Shown here: positions 1 through 8,068 of the stretch, piece after piece
Numbering within the stretch: position 1 is the stretch's first letter
Layout of the letters: each line of letters opens with the position of its first letter
From: QHWT01 sp963755695
Lineage (GTDB): Bacteria; Acidobacteriota; Vicinamibacteria; Vicinamibacterales; 2-12-FULL-66-21
DNA length: 64,000 bases
Direction: 5' to 3'
NCBI GenBank assembly: GCA_963755695.1
Contig: CAVWLB010000010.1
Coordinates: 1,302,001-1,366,000 of the forward strand
The notes under the pieces: generated by a model
Databases searched by the model: none
What the model saw: the letters and a program-made list of their open reading frames with translations, nothing else
Told to the model about the DNA's origin: nothing
Made by a program: the position numbers and the translations under genes

Positions 1-329
1 ACGCTCGCCGCCGCGCGTGCCTCGCGCCACAGGCGCTTCTGCGCACTTTCGTCGTTTGCGGGCGCCGAGAGCGTTTTCACGGCGATCGTGCGTCCGAGAC
101 GATCGTCGCGCGCAGCAAAGACGACACCCATGCCGCCTTCGCCGAGCTTGCGTTCAATCCTGAAGCGGCCGATGCGCTCGGGGATCGTCTCGCGGCCGAC
201 GCCGGTACCGCTCGCGGCCTTTGACCCGCCAGCAGGCGCCGTGGAGCCGGTCAGCCACTCGTAGAGCGCGCGAAAGCCACCACGGGACGGGTTGTCGACG
301 TGCTTATCTGCCACGCAGATATCCATCAT
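1..329 (-). CDS. Serine/threonine protein kinase, N-terminal part (runs off window start)
   Basis: Reading the minus strand from 329 gives a protein that begins MMDICVADKH, has a low-complexity Gly/Ala/Ser linker, and then enters a kinase N-lobe at about residue 50. The glycine-rich loop GEGGMG is followed by VVFAARDD and the ATP-anchoring lysine in TIAVKTL. This is the start of a Hanks-type (Pkn) kinase, which phosphorylates Ser/Thr on partner proteins; these are very numerous in Acidobacteriota. Only about 109 residues are inside the window, so the catalytic HRD and DFG motifs cannot be seen. I chose the ATG at 329; a second ATG follows directly, and no strong ribosome binding site separates them. 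Confidence 0.85.
   Translation of the reverse strand, partial: MMDICVADKHVDNPSRGGFRALYEWLTGSTAPAGGSKAASGTGVGRETIPERIGRFRIERKLGEGGMGVVFAARDDRLGRTIAVKTLSAPANDESAQKRLWREARAAAS
305..321. repeat. Perfect 7-bp inverted repeat at the kinase start
   Basis: TATCTGC-cac-GCAGATA is a perfect dyad 8 to 24 bases inside the start of the kinase gene. It could be an operator or an mRNA hairpin that limits translation initiation. No family match is claimed. Confidence 0.4.
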
Positions 330-394
330 ACCCGCTGCCGCGGCGGCGCCCTGCTTTCAGGCTTCGAATGTTTGAGGAGGCAGTCCGCGCCAGC

Positions 395-1360
395 CTAACG
401 CATCTTCTTCGCGTCGCTTGCGGCGCCAGGACCGACCGACGGGGACTTGAACATCAGGGGCACGAGTTGCGATCCGAGCGCGCTCGCAACGTAAACGGCT
501 CTTCGGTTCGACGTGAGCTGCGCCACCCAATCGAATGCGCCGCCGTCGATCAGCGGAATCTCGATTCCTTCCTCTGAACGCGCAGCTATCTGAAAGCGCA
601 ATCCCCTGTTGTAATAGGGATGCTCGAGGACGGCTCGCGCGACAACGTCGCCTTCGAGCATCGCGACGATGCGGTCGCCGAGCGCGACGGTGTCTGGTCT
701 CGCAAGCACGGTGATGCGCCGCTCAGGAAACCCGAACCCGTGGTCCTCGAGTCGATCCAGCGCGTGCAGCATAATCTTGATGTGCTCGGCCAGTGCATCC
801 ACAATAAAGCCATGGTTCTGCCGTTCGACTGCCGCCGAGGCGAGGCAGAAGATGCGGAAGTTCGCGGTGAATCCCCGCTGCTCCGGGATCGGCTGCGCGC
901 GGGTACAGCGGTGGGACGTCGCCAGCCGTACCGTCGTGGTGGGATCTCGACGCAACCGGCGCGCACACTCGAGAGCCAGAACGTTGGTCGGATCTGAGAC
1001 GACTTCCGTCCCGCGCAGCGCTGATAAGACTTTATTCTGGCTCGCGTGACCCATGATGGTGCAGACGCCCAGCGGGGCGACGGGGGAGAGCTCTATAGAG
1101 TCGAAAGCCGGCGCTGCTCCGAGGAGATGCCCGTCGACTTCAATCAGCCTGCGCTGATCGACGATCGCCGGTTGGACGAATCGGTCACGATCCCATTGCT
1201 CTAACAGTTCAGCGGGCCGGCGTTCGCTGGCGCGCGCTTCGGCTACCTCGAGCAAGAGCGACCATAGGCGCGAGCTCGGCAATCCGCGAGTCAGCGCGCC
1301 GTAGGCATCCGGTGGCAACCCAGTGGTCACCCATGGGCGCGAACTCCGCTTCACAGGCAT
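395..1360 (-). CDS. Conserved hypothetical protein, possible class II aminoacyl-tRNA synthetase-like paralogue
   Basis: This 321-residue soluble protein has no signal peptide. The middle part, with SHRCTRAQP followed by FTANFRIFCLASA and then EHIKIMLHAL, looks like motif 2 and the following helix of a class II aminoacyl-tRNA synthetase catalytic core. Near the C-terminus, the pattern YYNRGLRF, then DGGAFDW, then a Gly/Ser turn (ASALGSQL), resembles the end of such a fold. No anticodon-binding domain is present and the length is below that of a functional synthetase, so a paralogue with another role is more likely. It stands alone between the kinase and the PadR operon. The assignment rests on pattern recognition and could be wrong; the existence of the gene is well supported by length and codon use. 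Confidence 0.6.
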   Translation of the reverse strand: MPVKRSSRPWVTTGLPPDAYGALTRGLPSSRLWSLLLEVAEARASERRPAELLEQWDRDRFVQPAIVDQRRLIEVDGHLLGAAPAFDSIELSPVAPLGVCTIMGHASQNKVLSALRGTEVVSDPTNVLALECARRLRRDPTTTVRLATSHRCTRAQPIPEQRGFTANFRIFCLASAAVERQNHGFIVDALAEHIKIMLHALDRLEDHGFGFPERRITVLARPDTVALGDRIVAMLEGDVVARAVLEHPYYNRGLRFQIAARSEEGIEIPLIDGGAFDWVAQLTSNRRAVYVASALGSQLVPLMFKSPSVGPGAASDAKKMR

Positions 1361-1408
1361 GGAGGTGGCGCGGGCCCATCAAGCATCGACGTCTTCACCG
1401 GCGGCAGT

Positions 1409-1879
1409 CTATCGCACGCGGATGGACTGCGGTCGGCTCGTCGGGCCAGCCGTCGGGATCCCGCCGCGCATCGCAATGACGGCGATGCCGAGCACGACGC
1501 CCGCGAGAGCGGACGCGAGAAGCAACCACCACGCGGCCGGCATGACCAACGTGACCAGGCCGGCGAGTATCACGAGTCCGAGTCCGCCCACCCCTGAAAC
1601 GGGACTCGCGCTCAGGTTCACGGGAGGAAATCGAAGGTTCATGCGGCGGGACCGTTCCAGCGCGTCAGCCGGCTGAAGGTCCACGAGCCGTAAGGGCCGG
1701 ATCTCTGCACCTCGCGCGAATGAGGCGGTCGCAATGGCGGCCAGCACCTGCAACCAGAACCAAACCGTGGACTGGCGTCGTTCGAACTCTTCGACGAGAT
1801 CGCCAGCGACCGCCTCGCTGTAGGGAACGAGGCGCTCGAGCAGCGCGAGCGCAAATCGCGGAGCATGGCGGCGCGTCAT
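1409..1879 (-). CDS. Small membrane protein of the permease-prefix type, coupled to PadR
   Basis: Starting at the ATG at 1879 gives MTRRHAPRFALALLERLVPYSEAV..GDLVEEFERR, which matches the short N-terminal 'permease prefix' segment found on acidobacterial ADOP permeases. It is followed by at least two membrane segments, around residues 35-52 and 100-140. The ATG overlaps the PadR stop codon (ATGA), and AAGGAG lies 9 bases upstream inside padR, so this start is preferred over an upstream in-frame codon and the two genes are translationally coupled. The upstream regulator gene suggests that PadR controls this membrane protein. Its function is unknown; no permease domain follows it. Confidence 0.7.
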   Translation of the reverse strand: MTRRHAPRFALALLERLVPYSEAVAGDLVEEFERRQSTVWFWLQVLAAIATASFARGAEIRPLRLVDLQPADALERSRRMNLRFPPVNLSASPVSGVGGLGLVILAGLVTLVMPAAWWLLLASALAGVVLGIAVIAMRGGIPTAGPTSRPQSIRVR

Positions 1880-2208
1880 GTGCGTCTCTCCTTCAGTTGC
1901 GGCACGTCGCGCCATAATGCGACCAATGCCTGTCGGGTATCCTTGACGGCCCGCACGCCGCGCGCCGTCACCCGGAAGAAGCGCTTGGCACGCCCGCCAC
2001 GCCCGGGTGTGGGAGCGCCGATCGTCGACGACACGAGTCCATTACGCTCGAGACGTTCGAGCGCGGCGTAGGCTGCGCCCAGGAGCACGCGCCTTCCGCC
2101 GGTCGATTCGATTTCTCTCGCGATCTGCACGCCATACGCTTCCTCGCCGACGCGCAGGATGGCCAGCAGAATCATCAATTCGAAATCGGTCAGCAAGTGC
2201 CGCGACAT
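1876..2208 (-). CDS. PadR-family transcriptional regulator
   Basis: A 110-residue protein with the classic PadR start, LTDFELMILLAILRVGEEAYGVQIARE, then a GRRVLLGAAYAALERLERNGLV winged helix and a C-terminal dimerisation helix. PadR proteins are repressors, usually of membrane-protein or permease genes next to them and often of their own promoter. The gene has its own near-consensus promoter directly upstream and overlaps the following membrane protein gene by four bases, so the pair is an operon. Confidence 0.92.
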   Translation of the reverse strand: MSRHLLTDFELMILLAILRVGEEAYGVQIAREIESTGGRRVLLGAAYAALERLERNGLVSSTIGAPTPGRGGRAKRFFRVTARGVRAVKDTRQALVALWRDVPQLKERRT

Positions 2209-2229
2209 ATCTTCACAAATTATGAATAT
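2207..2229. promoter_or_regulatory. Imperfect dyad over the padR -10 region, candidate PadR operator
   Basis: ATATTCA and TGAAGATAT form an imperfect inverted repeat, with one extra base in one arm, covering the -10 box and the start codon. PadR proteins usually bind AT-rich dyads at their own promoters, so this is a plausible autoregulatory site. Inferred, not proven. Confidence 0.4.
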
Positions 2230-2247
2230 CGATGGCCGTCATGTCAA
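2219..2247 (-). promoter_or_regulatory. Sigma70-type promoter of the padR operon
   Basis: On the minus strand TTGACA (2247-2242) is separated by exactly 17 bp from CATAAT (2224-2219), five of six matches to the -10 consensus. The -10 hexamer ends 10 bases before the padR ATG, so transcription would begin within a few bases of the start codon, giving a nearly leaderless mRNA without room for a Shine-Dalgarno site. Confidence 0.75.
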
Positions 2248-2556
2248 CGGCATGCGCGCCCGATCTCAGCAGCGATGCTGAGCCGTAGGCTCGTCACGCT
2301 CGCAATCGTCTGTGAGCTCGGTGTCCGAGCGGATCGATCGACGCGGACTTCGCGGAGCGGCGGCTTCACCGTGAGCTGCCCAGCCATAATCGACGCGCTC
2401 CCCTCGGAGATGAGTGTCAACGCGAACGGCTAAGGCGCCAGGACCCGCTTGGTCACGATGTCCACGAGTCATCGCCGTGTTCGCGCTCCGGCGCACCATC
2501 GATCGGCTTGTACTCCTCGACGCGCTGGTGAGCGTGGCTCGACTTCTTTTCGCTCG
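2248..2556. other. Non-coding stretch, no gene seen
   Basis: Upstream of the padR promoter and downstream of the broken secreted-protein gene. Short open frames exist on both strands but none has family features, a ribosome binding site or consistent codon use. No terminator hairpin with a T-run was recognised. Confidence 0.4.
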
Positions 2557-3042
2557 CTAGCGCTCGAACACCTGCACGTCGTAGCGAGGCTTCCCGTCAC
2601 TAGTCGTGCCCTTGCTCGTGATTCTCAGCGTCTTGCCGTCGGGCGAGAGAACCCGCGTATGCGTGGACGTGACCTTGCCGTCCTTCATGAACGTGCTCTC
2701 AGCGGTCCGATCGTTCACGAGTGTGAATGACTACATGTCCGCATTGGGGTTACCGGTGACGGGGTACTCCTTGCCGTCGTAGGTTCCTGTCATCTCCCAG
2801 TGCTGCGTCGGGCCTTCGGGAGGTTCCAGCTCCACGGCAATCTTGAGCCCGTCACCAACCAGCGTGTAGGTGACCCTAATACTCTTGGGCGCAGGCCCGG
2901 GGTTGAACCTGGATTTCGCGGTGTTGAGCTTCCAGGTGCCCACCAATTCCTTGGGCGGCTGCGCCTGTGCGACCCCTCCGAGCGCAACGACCAGCAGTCC
3001 CGCCAACAGCACGATAACGACTCCGTGCGTGCGATGCCGCAT
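2557..3042 (-). pseudogene. Secreted lipocalin-sized hypothetical protein interrupted by an in-frame TAG
   Basis: A signal peptide (MRHRTHGVVIVLLAGLLVVA, ending at AQA) is followed by PKELVGTWKLNTAKSRF and later GTYDGKEYPVTGNPNADM, typical of a small secreted family common in Acidobacteriota. Translation stops at a TAG at 2733-2731, but the same frame continues for 57 more family-like codons (including NDRTAESTF, KDGKVTSTHTRVLSPDGKT and DGKPRYDVQVFER) to a second TAG at 2559-2557. AGGAGG lies 6 bases before the chosen ATG at 3042. A single base change from TAC or TAT to TAG would explain it; nonsense mutation and sequencing error are both possible. Confidence 0.75.
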
Positions 3043-3222
3043 AGCGCACCTCCTGTGCCTCTCGAGCGTCACGGGTAATACTTGCAGCCCTTCTGTTTGT
3101 CAACCGCCGGTGAATTGACATCCCCGTCGGACGGGCGCGATAGTTGCCGAAAGCCATCAACACCCATCCATCAACCGGCCTCCGCAACAGCCAGCGCGGT
3201 CAGCCAGCCTGGAGGATCGATC

Positions 3223-6200
3223 ATGAGGATTCCGCTTGCCTGCGTCCTTGGTCTCTGGTTGTCCACAACAGCGGCCTCGGCCCAGACGTTCAGAGGCGGC
3301 ATTCAAGGGACGGTGCTCGACCAGGCCGGGGCCACTGTTCCTGGCGCCACGATTACCGTGACCAGCACGGGCACGGGTCTCAGCCGCTCCGTCCAGACCG
3401 ATTCGAACGGGAACTATTTCTTCTCGGAGCTCCCGGTCGGCGAGTATGACGTCGCGGCGGCCCTTCAAGGGTTCTCGACACAGACTCAGAAGCGTGTGGA
3501 CGTAGGCGCGTCGGCGAGCGTGCGAGTCGACTTCGAGCTGCGCGCGGGCGGCGTGCAGGAGTCGGTCGAGGTGATCGCGCGATCGCCGCTCGTCGACACG
3601 ACGCGCAACGAGCAGGGAGGCACCATCGAAGGCGCGCAGGCAGCGGCGATCCCGCTCAACGGTCGCGACTTCGTGAAGCTGCTCACGCTCGTGCCCGGAT
3701 CGACCGCCGACCCGAGCGGCATCAACGATTCCCCGGGCTCCTTTGGCCTCTTCAGCATCAATGGCAATCGTGGCAGATCGAACAATTACCTCCTCGACGG
3801 CACCGACATGAACGATGGCTACCGGAACCTGCCCGCCATCAACGAGGCCGGGGTGTTCGGAACACCGGCCACCGTGCTGCCAGTCGATGCGGTTGCGGAG
3901 TTCCCGGTGCTCTCCGGCGTCGAGGCGGAGTACGGGCGCAACGCCGGCGCGATCGTCAACATCGTCACCAAGTCCGGCACGAACGACATCGCCGGTTCCG
4001 CCTACGAGTACTTCCGCGACGACGGGCTGGGCGCGCGGAATTTCTTCAACAGCAAACCGAATCCAAAGAACGAGTTCCGCAACAACCAGTTCGGCGGCTC
4101 GCTGGGCGGCCCCTTCAAGCGCGATCGCACCTTCTATTTCTTCAGTTATGAAGGGCAGCGAGAGCACGGCGGATTGCCCGGGCCGGCGCGGGCGCCTACC
4201 CGTGAAGAGATTGCGGCGGCGACGGCGGCAAACGGGGGCGTCGTCAACCCCGTAGTCAGCGGCCTCCTTCAGCGCGGACTCTGGCCCGCGCCAAACCAGG
4301 CGCCCGATGCCAGCGGCAACAACCTGCAGGCGGTCACGCGGTTCGACAACCGAGTCGACAGTCTGATTGCGAAGGTGGACCAGCGCGTCGGCGCCGGCGA
4401 CCTGCTCACGGTGCGATACTTCTTCGGCGACAGCGATCAGAGCTTTCCGCTCGGATTGCTCGGTGGTGGCGTGCTGCCCGGCTACAACACGGAAACGCCG
4501 ACCACGGTGCACCTCCTGTCCGGGTCGTTCACGCACCTGCTCACGCCCAAGCTGCTGCTCGAAGTGCGCGGCGGCTTCAATCGGTTCGACGAGGATTTTT
4601 TTCCGGAGGACCGGGACTTCGACCCGCGCTCGGTTGGACTGAACACGGTATCGAGCCCGCAGGACTTCGGCTTGCCGCTGATTCGTGTTTCTGGATTCTC
4701 GAACGTCGGGGCGAATCTCTCGCTCCCGCGCGGGCGCGTGGACACCAACTACCAGGCGCTCGGCAACCTGTCGTACAACCAGGGCCGACACAACCTGAAA
4801 GCGGGATTCGAGTTCCGCCGCACGACCGTGGACGGATTCTTCGATGCCGGATATCGGGGCCGGCTCGACTTCGGAAGCCTCGACGATTTCATCGCGGGTC
4901 GTCTCTCGGGCGGCCGTCAGGCCAAGGGGGACTCGCGACGATTCACCTTCCAGAACAACACGTCGTTCTACGCCCAGGACAACTTCCAGGTAAAACGCAA
5001 CGTTACGCTCAACTGGGGCGTCCGCTGGGACTATTACGGGGTGATCGGCGAAGAACAGAACCGTTTCACCATGTTCGATACGACCTCGCAGCAGGTGACG
5101 CCCGTCACCAGGCTCTACGACAAGGACTGGAACAACTTTTCGCCGCGTGCCTCCGTGGCCTGGGATCTCACCGGACAGGCCAGGAGCGTGCTGCGGGGCG
5201 GCTACGGTCTCTACTACGACGCTTTCTCACAGGATTTTTTCGTCGGCCAGCTTCCGTTCAACACCTTCAATCCAGGGCCCGCGTACAACGACATCCTGTT
5301 CAGTTTCGCGCCGGTGTCCGAGATCGTCGCCGGCGCGCCCGTTTTCGACGACGCGAGCTTCAGCGCGTCGGACGTCTTCACTGTGGATCGGAAGCTGAAG
5401 ACGCCATATCTCCAGGTCTACAACGTGAACTTCCAGCAGGAGCTGGGTTCGAAAGCGGCGGTGCAAGTGGGCTACGTCGGATCGCTCGGCCGGGCGCTCT
5501 TCCGGTATCGCGACATCAACCAGCTCGATCCGGCGACAGGTACGGCTCCATTCCCCGACTTCGTCTACATCAATCACTTCGAATCGACGGCACGGTCACA
5601 CTACAAGTCGCTGCAGGCAAGCCTGCGCGTACGCGAGTGGCGAGGCCTCACGTCGACGGTCAACTACACGCTCTCGAAATCCATGGACACGGCAAGCGAC
5701 GGACAGGATTACGTCCCGAACGCGTCACAACCGGACGACAGTCGCAACCCCGAAGCGGAATGGGCCCCCTCGAACTTCGACACGCGTCACCGTTTCACGT
5801 GGTACTTCACGTGGGACATCACGCCGGCATCGCGCGGCTCGGGATTCACGTCAGGCTGGTCGATCAACGGGGTCGTGATCCTCGCGACCGGACAGCCGAT
5901 CAACGTCAGCTACCTCTTCGAAGACGATTTCAACGGCAGCGGCGAGTTCTTCGGCCGGCCGGACATCGTGGGCGATCCGTTTCAGGGCACGGGAGGGCCG
6001 GATCGTTTTCTGAACCTGTCGGCATTTGCCGCGCCGTGCACACCGAATGGCGAGGGGGGATGCACCGGCGGACACCATTTCGGCAACCTGCCACGCAACG
6101 CATTCTACGGACCAGCCTTCCACAACGTGGATCTGTCCCTGGTGAAACACACTGCGCTCAGCGAGCGGGCCAAGCTCGAACTCCGTCTCGACGTCTTCAA

Positions 6201-6402
6201 CGTCTTCAATCACCCGAACTTCACCAACCCGCTGCTTCCGAACTTCGGCATCGACTTCCTCCAGAACGGCATCGATCATGCGACCAACCGTGGCATCGGG
6301 TTCCTGCCGCTCACGGCGACGCCGGATGTCGGGGGAGGCAATCCGTTCCTCGGCGGAGGAGGACCGCGCGCCCTGCAGCTCGCCGCGCGCGTCAGCTTCT
6401 AA
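3223..6402 (+). CDS. Oar-like TonB-dependent receptor with carboxypeptidase-regulatory-like domain
   Basis: A 1059-residue outer-membrane protein. The start at 3223 is set by GGAGG at 3211-3215; it begins MRIPLACVLGLWLSTTAASAQ, a Sec signal peptide. Residues about 25-105 form a carboxypeptidase-regulatory-like beta-sandwich (GTVLDQAGATVPGATITV). A plug domain follows (PLNGRDFVKLLTLVPG; then NNYLLDGTDMND), and the rest is a 22-strand barrel ending in the aromatic C-terminus RVSF. Such Oar/SusC-type receptors import oligosaccharides, peptides or metal chelates across the outer membrane using TonB energy. The substrate cannot be told. There is no SusD-like partner beside it, and no TonB/ExbBD genes occur in the window. 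Confidence 0.92.
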   Translation: MRIPLACVLGLWLSTTAASAQTFRGGIQGTVLDQAGATVPGATITVTSTGTGLSRSVQTDSNGNYFFSELPVGEYDVAAALQGFSTQTQKRVDVGASASVRVDFELRAGGVQESVEVIARSPLVDTTRNEQGGTIEGAQAAAIPLNGRDFVKLLTLVPGSTADPSGINDSPGSFGLFSINGNRGRSNNYLLDGTDMNDGYRNLPAINEAGVFGTPATVLPVDAVAEFPVLSGVEAEYGRNAGAIVNIVTKSGTNDIAGSAYEYFRDDGLGARNFFNSKPNPKNEFRNNQFGGSLGGPFKRDRTFYFFSYEGQREHGGLPGPARAPTREEIAAATAANGGVVNPVVSGLLQRGLWPAPNQAPDASGNNLQAVTRFDNRVDSLIAKVDQRVGAGDLLTVRYFFGDSDQSFPLGLLGGGVLPGYNTETPTTVHLLSGSFTHLLTPKLLLEVRGGFNRFDEDFFPEDRDFDPRSVGLNTVSSPQDFGLPLIRVSGFSNVGANLSLPRGRVDTNYQALGNLSYNQGRHNLKAGFEFRRTTVDGFFDAGYRGRLDFGSLDDFIAGRLSGGRQAKGDSRRFTFQNNTSFYAQDNFQVKRNVTLNWGVRWDYYGVIGEEQNRFTMFDTTSQQVTPVTRLYDKDWNNFSPRASVAWDLTGQARSVLRGGYGLYYDAFSQDFFVGQLPFNTFNPGPAYNDILFSFAPVSEIVAGAPVFDDASFSASDVFTVDRKLKTPYLQVYNVNFQQELGSKAAVQVGYVGSLGRALFRYRDINQLDPATGTAPFPDFVYINHFESTARSHYKSLQASLRVREWRGLTSTVNYTLSKSMDTASDGQDYVPNASQPDDSRNPEAEWAPSNFDTRHRFTWYFTWDITPASRGSGFTSGWSINGVVILATGQPINVSYLFEDDFNGSGEFFGRPDIVGDPFQGTGGPDRFLNLSAFAAPCTPNGEGGCTGGHHFGNLPRNAFYGPAFHNVDLSLVKHTALSERAKLELRLDVFNVFNHPNFTNPLLPNFGIDFLQNGIDHATNRGIGFLPLTATPDVGGGNPFLGGGGPRALQLAARVSF

Positions 6403-6484
6403 AGGACTTGTCAGCCAACGCCGGCCTTGCCGCAGCGCGCAGCGCCGTTCGCCGTTGGTCGGCGCACGCCTACTGAGTACTGAT

Positions 6485-7075
6485 CTATCGAGCGTCTTCC
6501 TGAATGAGTAACGCTTGTATGCGAGCGCGAATCTCATCGCGAATGGCGCGAACCCGCTCAATCGGCTGTCCCTTTGGATCTTCCAACGGCCAGTCCGACG
6601 CGGCGTCCGGCGCGGGTGTCCCGAGCACGATCCCCTGTGGCGACGCAGCCGTCACCAGGATGGGACGCGGCGGCCAGCCCTGGTTGTCGATGTGAGAGAC
6701 CCACGTCAGGAAGGCGATCAGGGCTGAAACTTGCGCCTCGGACAGGTTGAGATTCGGCATCAAGCGCCCGTGCCGTTCTTCCGAATAGTACTTCGAGGGA
6801 TCGCGCAAGAATTCCCGGAGGTACGCGTCACCACGATGCTGGGTGATCTTCGTCAGATCCGGCGCGTAGTACGCGCCTTCGCCAAGCAGCGTGTGGCAGT
6901 TGATGCAGTTCTTGCGGTGCCAGACGTGCGTTCCCTCGATCACTTCGGGGGTGATCGCCTCAGCATGGGTCAGGCTGCCGAATTTTCTGTGGCTGTCGAT
7001 CGTGAGCGCGACGAAGAGTGCCGCGAACACGCTGGTCCCGGCAACGAAGAACATCCGCGTGTGACGCTTGGTCAT
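6485..7075 (-). CDS. NorC-like membrane-anchored cytochrome c
   Basis: A 196-residue protein with an N-terminal membrane anchor (residues 8-27) and one haem c site, CINCH at residues 57-61, in the context NCINCHTLLGEGAYYAPDLTK. This is the signature of NorC, the electron-donating subunit of cytochrome-c-type nitric oxide reductase. The axial methionine is probably Met106 (RLMPNLNL). A C-terminal tail of about 60 residues beyond the usual domain is Pro-rich, then helical. NorB, the catalytic subunit, is normally the next gene but is not found here; the downstream neighbour is a convergent receptor gene. It may donate electrons to another haem-copper enzyme elsewhere. Not strictly provable as NorC rather than a related class I cytochrome. 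Confidence 0.75.
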   Translation of the reverse strand: MTKRHTRMFFVAGTSVFAALFVALTIDSHRKFGSLTHAEAITPEVIEGTHVWHRKNCINCHTLLGEGAYYAPDLTKITQHRGDAYLREFLRDPSKYYSEERHGRLMPNLNLSEAQVSALIAFLTWVSHIDNQGWPPRPILVTAASPQGIVLGTPAPDAASDWPLEDPKGQPIERVRAIRDEIRARIQALLIQEDAR

Positions 7076-7084
7076 GGCTGGCGC

Positions 7085-7312
7085 TCACACGCGAATGCGC
7101 GCAAAGTTGGTGATTCCCACCCAGCCGGCGTAGAGGACCGCCAGCAGGATGACCAGCAGAACGACTGCGCAGAGAGGCGGGGAAGCCGCTGGCCGGTCGA
7201 AGCAGCGAAGGTAGCCGGCACGATGTCTCCTCTCCCGAGTCGCCGGGTCAGAGCGTCTCGTCGGGTCGGAAGTGTATATCAGCAGCTGCAATCTGAATAT
7301 GACGGGCGTCAT
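7085..7312 (-). CDS. Possible small single-span membrane protein upstream of the NorC-like gene
   Basis: The last 35 residues (CAVVLLVILLAVLYAGWVG, then ITNFARIRV) make a good transmembrane helix and end 9 bases before the cytochrome c start, suggesting a small co-transcribed subunit. The N-terminal half does not look like protein and no ribosome binding site supports the ATG at 7312. A GTG with GAGAGGAG upstream, near 7217, lies in another frame, so the gene may be frameshifted. The existence of a real gene is uncertain. Confidence 0.3.
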   Translation of the reverse strand: MTPVIFRLQLLIYTSDPTRRSDPATRERRHRAGYLRCFDRPAASPPLCAVVLLVILLAVLYAGWVGITNFARIRV

Positions 7313-7313
7313 A
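7298..7313. promoter_or_regulatory. 16-bp dyad upstream of the cytochrome c gene
   Basis: TATGACGGGCGTCATA has perfect 7-base arms around a 2-base centre. It lies in the divergent region between the ankyrin-protein gene and the cytochrome c gene and could be a binding site for a dimeric regulator. It does not match the FNR/DNR consensus TTGAT-N4-ATCAA. Confidence 0.35.
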
Positions 7314-7399
7314 CGGGCCGCGGGTCAGCAGGTCCCGGGCGGATGAAGTAGCGCCCGTGGCGGACAGCCGGCAACGCCGAAGCGGCTGCCGGCACAATA

Positions 7400-8035
7400 A
7401 TGGAGACCTCAGACACCATGCTGACGTCTCTCTGCCGGGCGATCGCGTCACACGACATCAATCGGGTGTCGCGTCTCCTGAATAAGTCACCTGCGCTCGC
7501 GCGGGAATCGGCGGAAGCCGGCGCGTCGCGCGAGAAGGCAGTACCTTACTACCTGAACCAGATCAATCACTATGTCTACGTGGGCGACACCGCACTGCAC
7601 ATCGCGGCAGCGGCATATCGCCTGAAGATTGTGGAAGATCTTCTTGCGCTGGGCGCGCAGGTGCGTGCGCGCAACCGTCTCGGCGCCGAGCCGCTTCACT
7701 ATGCGGCGGACGGAGTGCCCGGATCGAGCCACTGGAATCCCAGGGATCAGGCAGCGACGATTGTCTGCTTGATTCGAGCCGGGGCGGAGCCGAACTGCAG
7801 CGACAAGCGCGGGGTCACGCCTCTCCATCGCGCGGTACGGACGCGCTGCGGTGCCGCGGTACGGGCACTGCTCGAACACGGCGCGGATCCGCGGCAGACA
7901 AACGGCAACGGTTCCACGCCGCTCACACTGGCCACTCTGAACACCGGCCGTGGCGGAAGCGGATCGGCGGCGGCCCGCGCCGAACAGGCGCAGATCGTCG
8001 AGATGCTCTCGACCAAGGGAACAATCACGCTCTGA
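7400..8035 (+). CDS. Ankyrin-repeat protein
   Basis: A 211-residue cytoplasmic protein with at least four ankyrin repeats: around residues 10-45, 58-92 (GDTALHIAAAAYRLKIVEDLLALGAQVRA in part), 93-135 (LGAEPLHYAADG, with an inserted loop) and 139-175 (GVTPLHRAVRTRCGAAVRALLEHGAD), plus a partial fifth. Ankyrin repeats mediate protein binding; no enzymatic domain is present. No signal peptide is visible. The ATG at 7400 is used; an ATG at 7418 with GGAGAC upstream is an alternative. It stands alone between divergent and convergent neighbours. Confidence 0.85.
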   Translation: METSDTMLTSLCRAIASHDINRVSRLLNKSPALARESAEAGASREKAVPYYLNQINHYVYVGDTALHIAAAAYRLKIVEDLLALGAQVRARNRLGAEPLHYAADGVPGSSHWNPRDQAATIVCLIRAGAEPNCSDKRGVTPLHRAVRTRCGAAVRALLEHGADPRQTNGNGSTPLTLATLNTGRGGSGSAAARAEQAQIVEMLSTKGTITL

Positions 8036-8068
8036 ACAGGTACCGGCCTCGAACAGATTGCGACCGGT

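Noticed and set aside
3157..4791. Long minus-strand frame of 544 codons opposite a TonB receptor
   Set aside because: Arg/Glu-rich composition typical of the antisense of a GC-rich gene; no family features.
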